Source of the DNA: CAYSPU01 sp964432995
GTDB lineage: Bacteria; Verrucomicrobiota; Verrucomicrobiia; Limisphaerales; JAHDYP01
DNA: 7,757 nucleotides
Reading direction: 5' to 3'
NCBI GenBank assembly: GCA_964432995.1
Contig: CAYSPU010000274.1
Location: forward strand, 1 to 7,757
Shown: one piece after another, positions 1-5,763 of the stretch
How the letters are laid out: each line of letters begins with the position of its first letter
Position numbering within the stretch: the stretch's first letter is position 1
Notes under the pieces: generated by a model
The model's database searches: none
Seen by the model: only the letters and a program-made list of their open reading frames with translations
What the model was told of the DNA's origin: nothing
Translations under genes and position numbers: made by a program

Positions 1-823
1 ACGCGGCCATCAGGTTCACGCGGGTGAGGTATTCATTGGCGGAGTAGACCCCCCTGAGGTTTTCGCCCGGCACATTCATGAAGACCGGCAGGCCGGCGCC
101 GTTGGCGATGAACACCGCATCAAATTGCTCCCGCAACTCCGGCAAGGTGTGCGTCCGGCCCACCACCACGTTGCACTCGATCCTCACCCCCGCGCGCACC
201 AACCGTTCCACCTCCTGCGCCACAATCCGCTTCGGCAGGCGGAACTCCGGAATCCCATACACCAGCACGCCCCCCGGCTGGTGCAGCGCCTCATACAACG
301 TCACCTCGTGCCCCATCCGCACCAACTCCCCCGCGGCCGTCAACCCACCCGGACCCGATCCCACCACCGCCACCCGGCGCCCCGACGCCGCGGCTTTGAC
401 AAACGGGACTTCTTCGGGATGACTCCGCGCCCAGTCCGCCACATAGCGCTCCAGGTAGCCGATCGCCACCGGCAACCCCTTCGTCGCCCGCACACACTCG
501 ATCTCGCACTGCGTCTCCTGCGGACACACCCGCCCGGTCACCGCCGGCAAGGCGTTGTCCCCCAGCAAACTCCGGGCGGCTTCGGCCATCCGCCCCTCCG
601 TCAGCAACCGGATGAAACGCGGGATGTTGACGGCCACCGGACAGCCCCGGACGCAGCGCGGGTCCTTGCATTGCAGACAGCGCTGCGCCTCCAACAACGC
701 CATCTGCTCGCTGAAACCCAGGTTGACCTCGCCGAAGTTCGCATTCCGCTGTGCCGCATCCTGTTCCGGCATCCGTTGCCGGTCGATCTGCAGCCGTTCC
801 CTGGTGGTGATCTTCGTGCTCAC
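1..823 (-). CDS. nfnB: NfnB-type large subunit of NADH-dependent ferredoxin:NADP+ oxidoreductase (partial, 3' end off window)
   Basis: The first 274 codons are present and the frame runs off the window. In this family the protein is about 460 residues and is also annotated as homotetrameric glutamate synthase GltA. It is the NADPH- and ferredoxin-facing subunit that carries the bifurcating FAD and two [4Fe-4S] clusters. Seen here: the family N-terminal motif MPEQD (18-22); cysteines 49, 52, 57 and 61 in RCLQCKDPRCVRGCP; cysteines 100, 106 and 110 in GRVCPQETQCEIEC, with Glu103 nearby (family structures report a Glu ligand on one cluster, from memory); an FAD-binding GSGPGG (155-160); PGGVLVYGIPEFRLPK (183-198); and GAGLPVFMNVPGENL (242-256). 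The start is GTG at 823, with a good Shine-Dalgarno 5 nt upstream, 22 nt after the nfnA stop. The adjacent nfnA favours NfnB over GltD of GOGAT; no large glutamate synthase subunit is visible. Confidence 0.93.
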   Translation of the reverse strand, partial: MSTKITTRERLQIDRQRMPEQDAAQRNANFGEVNLGFSEQMALLEAQRCLQCKDPRCVRGCPVAVNIPRFIRLLTEGRMAEAARSLLGDNALPAVTGRVCPQETQCEIECVRATKGLPVAIGYLERYVADWARSHPEEVPFVKAAASGRRVAVVGSGPGGLTAAGELVRMGHEVTLYEALHQPGGVLVYGIPEFRLPKRIVAQEVERLVRAGVRIECNVVVGRTHTLPELREQFDAVFIANGAGLPVFMNVPGENLRGVYSANEYLTRVNLMAA

Positions 824-828
824 GCTTG

Positions 829-834
829 CCCCTC
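829..834 (-). promoter_or_regulatory. Ribosome binding site for nfnB
   Basis: The minus strand reads GAGGGG followed by a 5-nt spacer and GTG. This fixes the GTG at 823 as the nfnB start and implies translation within the nfnA-nfnB transcript. Confidence 0.75.
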
Positions 835-845
835 GTCCACGCCCC

Positions 846-1685
846 TTACGGCAGCCCAATCCGGCAGGCGCCGCTCGCACAGCGCGCCGCCGCTTCCTCC
901 TCGAACCCTCGGTAGGTCGCCAGCCGATCCGACAACAAATCGAAATCCACCTGGTGCCCGTCAAACTCCGGCCCGTCCACACACGCGAACTTCGTCTCTC
1001 CACCCACCGATACCCGGCACCCGCCGCACATCCCCGTCCCGTCGACCATCACCGGGTTCAGCGACACGATGGTGCGCACGTCGAGCGGTCGGGTCAAGGT
1101 GGCCACGGCGCGCATCATGGGCACCGGCCCCACGGCATAGACGACGTCCACGCCACCTCTCTCCAACACCTCCCGGGCGGCATCCGTCACGAACCCCCGC
1201 CGGCCGTAGCTGCCGTCGTCGGTGCAAACGATCACATTGCCGAGGCGGCGCAGTTCGGCCTCAAAGATCACCCACTCGCGGGAACGCCCGCCGATGATGC
1301 TGGTCACCCCCACCCCCCGCCGCGCCAGCCCTTGCGCGATCGGGTGCACCACCGCCGTCCCCACTCCCCCGCCGATACACAGCGCGCGCCCCCGCTCGAC
1401 CAACTCCGTCGGATGCCCCAGCGGCCCCACGATGTCCAGAATCGATTCCCCCACCTCGAGCGCCACCAACTCGCGCGTGCTCTTGCCCACCGCCTGGATC
1501 ACCAGCGTGATGTTCCCCGACGCCGGATCCGCATCCGCAATCGTCAGCGGAATCCGCTCCGCGCCCTCGGCGCGGCGCACAATCACGAATTGCCCGGCCT
1601 GACGAATCTGCGCAATCCGCGGCGCCACGACGTCGAGCCGCGTCACATTCGGACTCAGTGCGGTCTTGGATTGGATTCTATGCAT
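846..1685 (-). CDS. nfnA: NfnA-type small subunit of NADH-dependent ferredoxin:NADP+ oxidoreductase (FAD/NAD and [2Fe-2S] protein)
   Basis: The product is 279 residues, the usual length for the family. NfnA takes electrons from NADH through an FAD and a [2Fe-2S] cluster to the bifurcating flavin in NfnB, in the cytoplasm. Seen here: GQFVIVR (31-37) and RIPLTIAD (44-51) of the FAD domain; VGPLG (86-90); GGGVGTA (105-111) of the NAD-binding domain; TDDGSYGRRGFVTD (155-168); and the cluster region NPVMVDGTGMCGGC followed by FACVDGPEFDGH. The ligand pattern is Asp215-x4-Cys220-x2-Cys223-x11-Cys235, with Asp where the related PyrK has its first Cys; this is characteristic of NfnA. The ATG at 1685 was chosen because MHRIQSKTALSPNV lines up with the family start; the frame stays open to 1838, but those residues are low-complexity and unlike the family. 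No clear Shine-Dalgarno precedes the ATG. It is cotranscribed with nfnB. Confidence 0.93.
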   Translation of the reverse strand: MHRIQSKTALSPNVTRLDVVAPRIAQIRQAGQFVIVRRAEGAERIPLTIADADPASGNITLVIQAVGKSTRELVALEVGESILDIVGPLGHPTELVERGRALCIGGGVGTAVVHPIAQGLARRGVGVTSIIGGRSREWVIFEAELRRLGNVIVCTDDGSYGRRGFVTDAAREVLERGGVDVVYAVGPVPMMRAVATLTRPLDVRTIVSLNPVMVDGTGMCGGCRVSVGGETKFACVDGPEFDGHQVDFDLLSDRLATYRGFEEEAAARCASGACRIGLP

Positions 1686-2103
1686 CGGTGGAAGGCTCGG
1701 GAGACGCGGAAAGGGGATTCCCCGCGGCTCGACAACACACCGCCCTTTCACTCCGCAGCATCGCGCCGCGAGCGGATGGCCAACCAAGCTCTCTGGACCC
1801 GGGCATGACGGGGCCGGAGAATGAAGTTCACATGCCAAGGCGTCAACGGCTTTCTCCGCCCAGGATCCTCGCGCAAGTGGCGCTGGCAGTTTGGTCGTCG
1901 CCGGTCAGCGCGCGGTTTTCGCCCCCGCGGACGGGCGCTCTGTCGGCTCCAGGATTGCTGGCGAGCGTATCAGCCGAACACGGAATGTCCAACGTCGAAC
2001 ATCGAACACTGAACGGCTGCTTGCCTTCGACATCGGATGTTCAGCGTTCGATGTTCGATGTTCAGTGTTCCGGCCGCGGAACGTGCCTGCGCTTTTCGAG
2101 CAC
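1686..2103. other. Intergenic region between truA and nfnA
   Basis: This stretch of 418 bases has no gene I can support on either strand. It should contain the promoter for nfnAB, but I cannot find a convincing -35/-10 pair. Open frames cross it on both strands, as expected at this GC content, and none has a recognisable protein. The only clear structure is the hairpin repeat at 1981-2072. No tRNA, riboswitch or rho-independent terminator was recognised. Confidence 0.6.
1981..2072. repeat. Hairpin-forming dispersed-type repeat (translates as IEHRTLN / FDVQCS)
   Basis: This is an imperfect inverted repeat. The inner arms 1991-2014 and 2039-2062 match at 22 of 24 positions around a 24-nt loop, and an outer 5-bp pair (CGGAA at 1981-1985, TTCCG at 2068-2072) is separated from them by a mismatched stretch. 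Each arm is built from short TCGAACA or TCGATGT units with a period of about 9 nt, so one strand translates as HRTLN-like and the other as FDVQCS-like peptides. I recall these translations as recurrent spurious open frames in Verrucomicrobiota genomes. The function is unknown. It is noncoding by position. Confidence 0.75.
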
Positions 2104-3003
2104 TCACGGACCGCGGCTCTCTACCGCCTGCTCTGTCTGTGGTGCTTGCGCGTTCGGCACCCTACCCTTCGTGCCTTTGTTCCTTCGTTGTTCGTCCCCC
2201 GCTGGGACGCGCGCCTGCAACTGGCCATAGAAGACCCGCCAGAGCACGAGCCCGTGAGCGGGGGCGGTCATCCCCGCCACACGGCGGTCGCGCGAGGCCA
2301 GAATCCGATCGATCTCGACCGCACCGAGCTTCCCCTGCCCCACCTGGACCAGTGTACCGACGATGCCCCGGCACATTTTGTAGAGGAATCCGTCGGCGCG
2401 CAGGACCACTGTGATCAGTGGCCCTTCCCGCAGAATCCGGCATCGGCTCAACGTCCGCACGGTGTGCTCGACCTCGTAGTTCCGGTTGGCGGCGAATGCC
2501 CGGAAATCGTGCTTCCCCTTGAGGCGCCGGGCGGCGGCGCGCATGGCTGGGAGATCGAGGGGCTTGGGGACGTGCCACGCCTGGTGGCGCCGCAGCGGGT
2601 TCATCACCGGGTGGTTCCAGATGAAGTAGCGATACTCCTTGCCCCTGGCCTGGAATCGGGCGTGGAAATCGCCGCGACATCGACTGGCGGAGACGATCCG
2701 GATGTCTTCAGGCAGATGGGCGTTGATCGCCAGCGGGAGCTTGCGTATCGGCATCCGGAATCGGTCCCGGGGGAGATCGACATGCGCCACCATGCCCAGG
2801 GCGTGCACGCCCGTGTCGGTCCGACTCGAACTGTGCAGTCGCAACGGCTGCTGAAACAGCCGCTGCAGCGCCGTCTCAATCAACTCCTGCACTCCGGTCC
2901 CGATCTTCTGCACCTGCCAACCCGCATACGCCGTCCCGTCGTAGCTGATCGTCAGACGGATGCGCACCACGTCAGACTGCGATGTGCTCGGCAACGGTTT
3001 CAT
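2104..3003 (-). CDS. truA: tRNA pseudouridine(38-40) synthase TruA
   Basis: TruA converts uridines 38-40 of the tRNA anticodon stem-loop to pseudouridine. The product from the ATG at 3003 is 299 residues, longer than the usual 245-270. Seen here: RIRLTISYDGTAYAGWQ (14-30); the catalytic motif RTDTGVHA (61-68) with nucleophile Asp63; GKEYRYFIWN (121-130) with the conserved Tyr124; KHDFRAFA (164-171); GFLYKMCRGIVG (205-216); and TAPAHGLVLWRVFY (246-259), where the family fold normally ends. The last 40 residues or so are unlike TruA and are partly encoded by an 8-bp repeat. A GTG at 3036 would add 11 residues, but it lies inside an upstream repeat; GTG codons at residues 12 and 13 are also possible starts, because the conserved part begins just after them. 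No strong Shine-Dalgarno decides the start. Repeats lie on both sides of the gene. Confidence 0.95.
   Translation of the reverse strand: MKPLPSTSQSDVVRIRLTISYDGTAYAGWQVQKIGTGVQELIETALQRLFQQPLRLHSSSRTDTGVHALGMVAHVDLPRDRFRMPIRKLPLAINAHLPEDIRIVSASRCRGDFHARFQARGKEYRYFIWNHPVMNPLRRHQAWHVPKPLDLPAMRAAARRLKGKHDFRAFAANRNYEVEHTVRTLSRCRILREGPLITVVLRADGFLYKMCRGIVGTLVQVGQGKLGAVEIDRILASRDRRVAGMTAPAHGLVLWRVFYGQLQARVPAGDEQRRNKGTKGRVPNAQAPQTEQAVESRGP
2166..2189. repeat. Three 8-bp tandem units inside the 3' end of truA
   Basis: The plus strand reads CCTTCGTG, CCTTTGTT, CCTTCGTT in succession. On the coding strand this gives AACGAAGG, AACAAAGG, CACGAAGG. It encodes part of the nonconserved TruA tail (EQRRNKGTKG). 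ACGAAGG arrays resemble dispersed intergenic repeats that I recall from this group of bacteria, so the tail may be repeat sequence read through in frame. Confidence 0.55.
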
Positions 3004-3023
3004 CCCACGAAAGGATCTTCCAC

Positions 3024-3053
3024 CACGGATGAACACGGATCAACACGAAGTGG
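3024..3053. repeat. Three 10-bp units in the purL-truA gap
   Basis: The units are CACGGATGAA, CACGGATCAA and CACGAAGTGG (plus strand), the third diverged. Read on the minus strand they give the GTGTTCATCCGTG motif, which I recall as a widespread intergenic repeat in Verrucomicrobiota and Planctomycetota. They lie just upstream of truA and create the spurious in-frame GTG at 3036. Confidence 0.65.
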
Positions 3054-3069
3054 ATCACTTGTCACTTCG
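3046..3069. repeat. Perfect 7-bp inverted repeat upstream of truA
   Basis: CGAAGTG (3046-3052) and CACTTCG (3063-3069) are exact reverse complements around a 10-nt loop. A competing shorter hairpin, AAGTG-GAT-CACTT (3048-3060), shares the left arm. It overlaps the third 10-bp unit and may be part of the same element. There is no T-run, so a simple rho-independent terminator for purL is unlikely. Confidence 0.45.
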
Positions 3070-3089
3070 CCACCCCAACGCGGAGATAT

Positions 3090-3149
3090 GACACGAATTG
3101 CGCGAATTCGCGCGAAATGAGTTCGCGGAAATTCGCAAGAATTCGCGTC
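3090..3149. repeat. AATTCGCG-type hairpin repeat abutting the purL stop codon
   Basis: Arms 3090-3116 and 3122-3149 pair at about 22 of 28 aligned positions around the 5-nt loop ATGAG. The element is made of repeated (G)CGAATT / AATTCGCG units and includes the palindrome CGCGAATTCGCG (3101-3112). Its right arm overlaps the first two bases (plus-strand numbering) of the purL TGA, so it begins exactly where coding ends. This resembles REP-type or other dispersed repeats. It could protect or end the purSQL transcript, but no T-run follows. Confidence 0.65.
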
Positions 3150-5493
3150 ACGCCATCTGTCGGGCGATGGCATTCCACCAGGCGTCGCGCAACTCAGGCA
3201 GATCCCATGCCCAGGCGCCGGCCGACGTCTTGATCGTAAGCTGTTGGCCGCCCACAACGCCCAAACGCAGGACGGGGACTTCGAGAATCTTGGCCTGGCC
3301 GAGCACCTTGGCCACCTGACTGGCGGGAACCGAGAGCACGATGCGCCCCTGGGTTTCGCCAAACAGAAGGGCATCCAACCGCACGCTGGCAATGCCGCTC
3401 AGGTCAATCTGCGCTCCCAGGAGCCGTGGCGTGTTGCGCCCGACCGTCTGCGAGATGCAACTCTCCGCCAAGGCCACCGCCAGCCCGCCTTCGCTGCAAT
3501 CATGGGCGCTCTTCACCACGCCGGACTGGATCCAGCCGATCAACGTTTGGTGCAGTTCCTTTTCGCGCGCGAGGCAACAGCGCGGCGGCAAACCGTTCTT
3601 GGTCCGATGCAGGACCTGCAAGTATGCCGATCCCCCCAAACCCTGCAGCGGATCCTGTCGGTCGACCGCCTCGCCCAGCAGCAGGATCACGTCGCCTTCG
3701 TCCTTGAACCATTGGGTGGTGATGTACTCCGCCTTCTCGATCAGGCCGACCATCGCCACCGTCGGGGTCGGATCGATGGGCCCGGTCGGGTTCTGGTTGT
3801 AGAGGCTGCAATTGCCGCCGGTGACCGGCGCATCAAACACGCGGCACGCCTCGCCCAGACCCCGCACGCTCTCCCGCAACTGCCAGAACAACTCTGGATT
3901 GTTCGGGTTGGCGTAGTTCAGATTGTCCGTGACGCCCAGCGGCACCGCGCCTGCGCAGGCCAGGTTGCGCGCCGCCTCGGCGACCACCGCCTTGCCGCCC
4001 TCATACGGATCCAGGTACACGTAGGCCCCGTTCCCATCGACCGTCATGGCGACGTACTTCTCCGGAACGGCGGACGCCGTCCCGCCCGCATCGGCACGCT
4101 CGGACCCCGGAACCGAGTCGCCCTTGATCCGAATGACCGCCGCGTCGCTCCCCGGGCAGACCACGGAACCGTTGCGCACCATGTGGTCGTATTGACGGTA
4201 GACCCAGTTCTTCGACGCGATGGTCGGCCACGCCAACAACTGCTTGAGGGCCGGGGTCGGGTCCGTCAGGTCGGCCATCGCCGCCAGCGTGAACGCGCGG
4301 ACGGACTGCAGGTAAGCCGGTTCCCTGGCCTCGCGGTGATAGACGGGGGATTCGCTGGCAATCAACTTCGCCGGGATGTCGGCCACGATCTGCCCGTGGT
4401 GGCGCACGACCATGCGGCCGGTGTCGGTGACGCGCCCGATCTCCGCCCAAGGCAAGTCCCATTTGTCAAAGATGCGCTTCACCTCTTCCTCGCGCCCCTG
4501 GTGAACGATGATCAACATTCGCTCCTGCGACTCGCTCAGCATGAGATCGTAGGAGGTCATGTTGGGGGCGCGCTGGGGAACGCGGTTCAGCTCGATTTCG
4601 ATCCCGGTGGAAGCGCGGGCGGCGGTCTCGCACGTCGAACAGGTCAGGCCGGCGGCGCCCATGTCCTGAATTCCGGCGACCGCCCCGGTCGCGAGCAGCT
4701 CCAGGCAGGCCTCGCAAACCAGTTTCTCCATGAAGGGATCGCCCACCTGCACCGCGCCGCGTTGCTGTTCGGCAGACTCGTCGGTCAGGTCTTGAGAGGC
4801 GAAGGCCGCGCCGGCCAGACCATCCCGTCCGGTCGGTGGCCCCACGTAGAACACTGGATTCCCAATCCCCTTGGCGGCACCGCGCGCGATCTGGTCGTGC
4901 CGCAATACCCCCAGGCAGAAGACGTTCACCAGCGGATTCGCCTCGTAGGAAGGATCGAAGCAAACCTCCCCCGCAATCGTCGGGATCCCAAAACAATTCC
5001 CGTAGTGCGCGATCCCGGCGACCACCCCGGCGAAGAGGCGACGCACCTCGGGATCCGTCAGCTCCCCGAACCGCAACGAGTCGATGGCGCACACGGGGCG
5101 GGCGCCCATCGTGAAGATGTCCCGCACGATGCCCCCCACCCCCGTGGCCGCGCCCTGGAACGGTTCGACCGCACTGGGGTGGTTGTGGGACTCAATCTTG
5201 AAGGCGATGGCCAGACCGTCGCCGATGTCGATGATCCCGGCGTTCTCCTCGCCCGCGCCGACCAGAATCCTCGGCGATTTCGTCGGAAACGTCCGCAGCA
5301 GCGGCCGTGTATTCTTGTAGGAGCAATGCTCGCTCCACATGACCGAGAAGATGCCCAACTCCGTGTAGGTGGCGTCGCGGCCCAGGATCTGCCGGACGTG
5401 CCCATACTCCTCCGGGGTCAGGTTGTGCTTCTGCACCAACTCGGGCGTGATGGCCGGTTCCGGGGGAATCGGCGATAGAATCTCAGGTTTCAA
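3148..5493 (-). CDS. purL: Phosphoribosylformylglycinamidine synthase subunit PurL (FGAM synthase II, small form)
   Basis: PurL converts FGAR, ATP and ammonia delivered by PurQ to FGAM in de novo purine synthesis. The product has 781 residues, slightly longer than the roughly 740 usual for the small PurL that works with PurS and PurQ. Seen here: LGIFSVMWSEHCSYKN (46-61) with the conserved His56; the ATP/Mg region ESHNHPSAVEPFQG (101-114) and RDIFTMGARP (124-133); QDMGAAGLTCS (276-286); SESQERML (320-327); SDAAVIRIKG (449-458); VTDNLNYANP (521-530); GGNCSLYNQ (559-567); and SAHDCSEGGLAVALAE (662-677) of the second half. The start is TTG at 5493, with GAGG 8 nt upstream; no ATG lies between it and the conserved N-terminal helix. 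Residues of about 459-479, rich in Ser, Ala and Gly, look like a small insertion in a loop. The neighbours are purQ upstream and truA downstream. Confidence 0.97.
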   Translation of the reverse strand: MKPEILSPIPPEPAITPELVQKHNLTPEEYGHVRQILGRDATYTELGIFSVMWSEHCSYKNTRPLLRTFPTKSPRILVGAGEENAGIIDIGDGLAIAFKIESHNHPSAVEPFQGAATGVGGIVRDIFTMGARPVCAIDSLRFGELTDPEVRRLFAGVVAGIAHYGNCFGIPTIAGEVCFDPSYEANPLVNVFCLGVLRHDQIARGAAKGIGNPVFYVGPPTGRDGLAGAAFASQDLTDESAEQQRGAVQVGDPFMEKLVCEACLELLATGAVAGIQDMGAAGLTCSTCETAARASTGIEIELNRVPQRAPNMTSYDLMLSESQERMLIIVHQGREEEVKRIFDKWDLPWAEIGRVTDTGRMVVRHHGQIVADIPAKLIASESPVYHREAREPAYLQSVRAFTLAAMADLTDPTPALKQLLAWPTIASKNWVYRQYDHMVRNGSVVCPGSDAAVIRIKGDSVPGSERADAGGTASAVPEKYVAMTVDGNGAYVYLDPYEGGKAVVAEAARNLACAGAVPLGVTDNLNYANPNNPELFWQLRESVRGLGEACRVFDAPVTGGNCSLYNQNPTGPIDPTPTVAMVGLIEKAEYITTQWFKDEGDVILLLGEAVDRQDPLQGLGGSAYLQVLHRTKNGLPPRCCLAREKELHQTLIGWIQSGVVKSAHDCSEGGLAVALAESCISQTVGRNTPRLLGAQIDLSGIASVRLDALLFGETQGRIVLSVPASQVAKVLGQAKILEVPVLRLGVVGGQQLTIKTSAGAWAWDLPELRDAWWNAIARQMA

Positions 5494-5501
5494 GTCGTTG
5501 G

Positions 5502-5505
5502 CCTC
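5502..5505 (-). promoter_or_regulatory. Ribosome binding site for purL (supports TTG start)
   Basis: The minus strand reads GTGAGG, with GAGG 8 nt before the TTG at 5493. This supports the unusual TTG start and shows that the purL leader is intact to the left of the assembly gap. Confidence 0.6.
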
Positions 5506-5526
5506 ACTTCGCGACCGGGCACACGG

Positions 5527-5576
5527 GCATGGTCAGGCACCCCCAGCCCCCGCCACCCCCCCGCCCGCCGCAATCA
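5527..5576. repeat. 50-bp direct repeat, copy 1 (second copy of the purQ 3' end)
   Basis: This matches 5714-5763 at 47 of 50 positions (offset 187). The three differences, at 5540, 5549 and 5559, are all C here against G in the other copy. It includes a minus-strand TGA at 5533-5535 equivalent to the purQ stop. It is most likely the same genomic sequence as copy 2, present at the end of the left contig with errors in a C-rich tract. Confidence 0.85.
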
Positions 5577-5703
5577 GGTTGGCTTCGGCTCGGCCAGCTC
5601 CAGCGCCACCGGCGAGGCCATCTGGCAATCGGTGCGGTTCACCGGTGGGCGCGTGGAGTCGCCCCGGATTTCGATCCCCAAGGTCGCCGGCCTGGAGATC
5701 CAG
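5577..5703. other. Orphan segment between the repeat copy and the gap
   Basis: These 127 bases separate the duplicated purQ end from the N gap and do not match purQ or purL. On the plus strand one frame is open from 5578 through 5703 for 42 codons, about 90% of them ending in G or C. It reads as a beta-strand-rich segment ending IPKVAGLEIQ. I do not recognise it with confidence. It may be a chimeric contig end from another locus or a real small insertion. Confidence 0.5.
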
Positions 5704-5713
5704 NNNNNNNNNN
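5704..5713. other. Assembly gap (10 Ns)
   Basis: Ten consecutive N bases mark a scaffold join, so the true distance between the flanks is unknown. The right-hand contig begins exactly with copy 2 of the direct repeat. Confidence 0.98.
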
Positions 5714-5763
5714 GCATGGTCAGGCAGCCCCAGCCGCCGCCACCCGCCCGCCCGCCGCAATCA
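5714..5763. repeat. 50-bp direct repeat, copy 2 (genuine purQ 3' end)
   Basis: This copy is in frame with purQ, encodes its Ala/Gly-rich last residues (IAAGGRVAAAGAA) and holds its TGA at 5720-5722. It starts at the first base after the gap, as expected for a contig end that overlaps the preceding contig. Confidence 0.85.

Noticed and set aside
1..823. GltD, small subunit of classic glutamate synthase
   Set aside because: The cysteine spacing and GAGLPVFMNVPGENL fit the NfnB/homotetrameric GltA group, and the partner gene is NfnA rather than GltB.
125..1808. Overlapping long plus-strand frames opposite nfnA and nfnB
   Set aside because: Low-complexity Arg/Pro/His composition with no family motif; shadows of the nfn genes.
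1686..1838. N-terminal extension of NfnA to an upstream start
   Set aside because: The extra 51 residues are Pro/Cys-rich and do not resemble the family, whereas the ATG at 1685 aligns with the normal NfnA start.
1891..3120. A 409-codon plus-strand frame spanning the hairpin repeat and truA
   Set aside because: It is antisense to truA and its first part is the translated repeat (RRTSNTERL..., FDVRCSVF), a typical spurious product of this repeat type.
1981..3149. CRISPR array or transposon ends
   Set aside because: The repeats are short, of different families, lack regular spacers, and no cas or transposase gene is present in the window.
3244..5478. A 744-codon open frame on the plus strand opposite purL
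   Set aside because: It is rich in Arg, His, Gly and Pro, has no recognisable motif, and mirrors purL, which is unmistakable on the other strand. High GC removes stops from the opposite strand.
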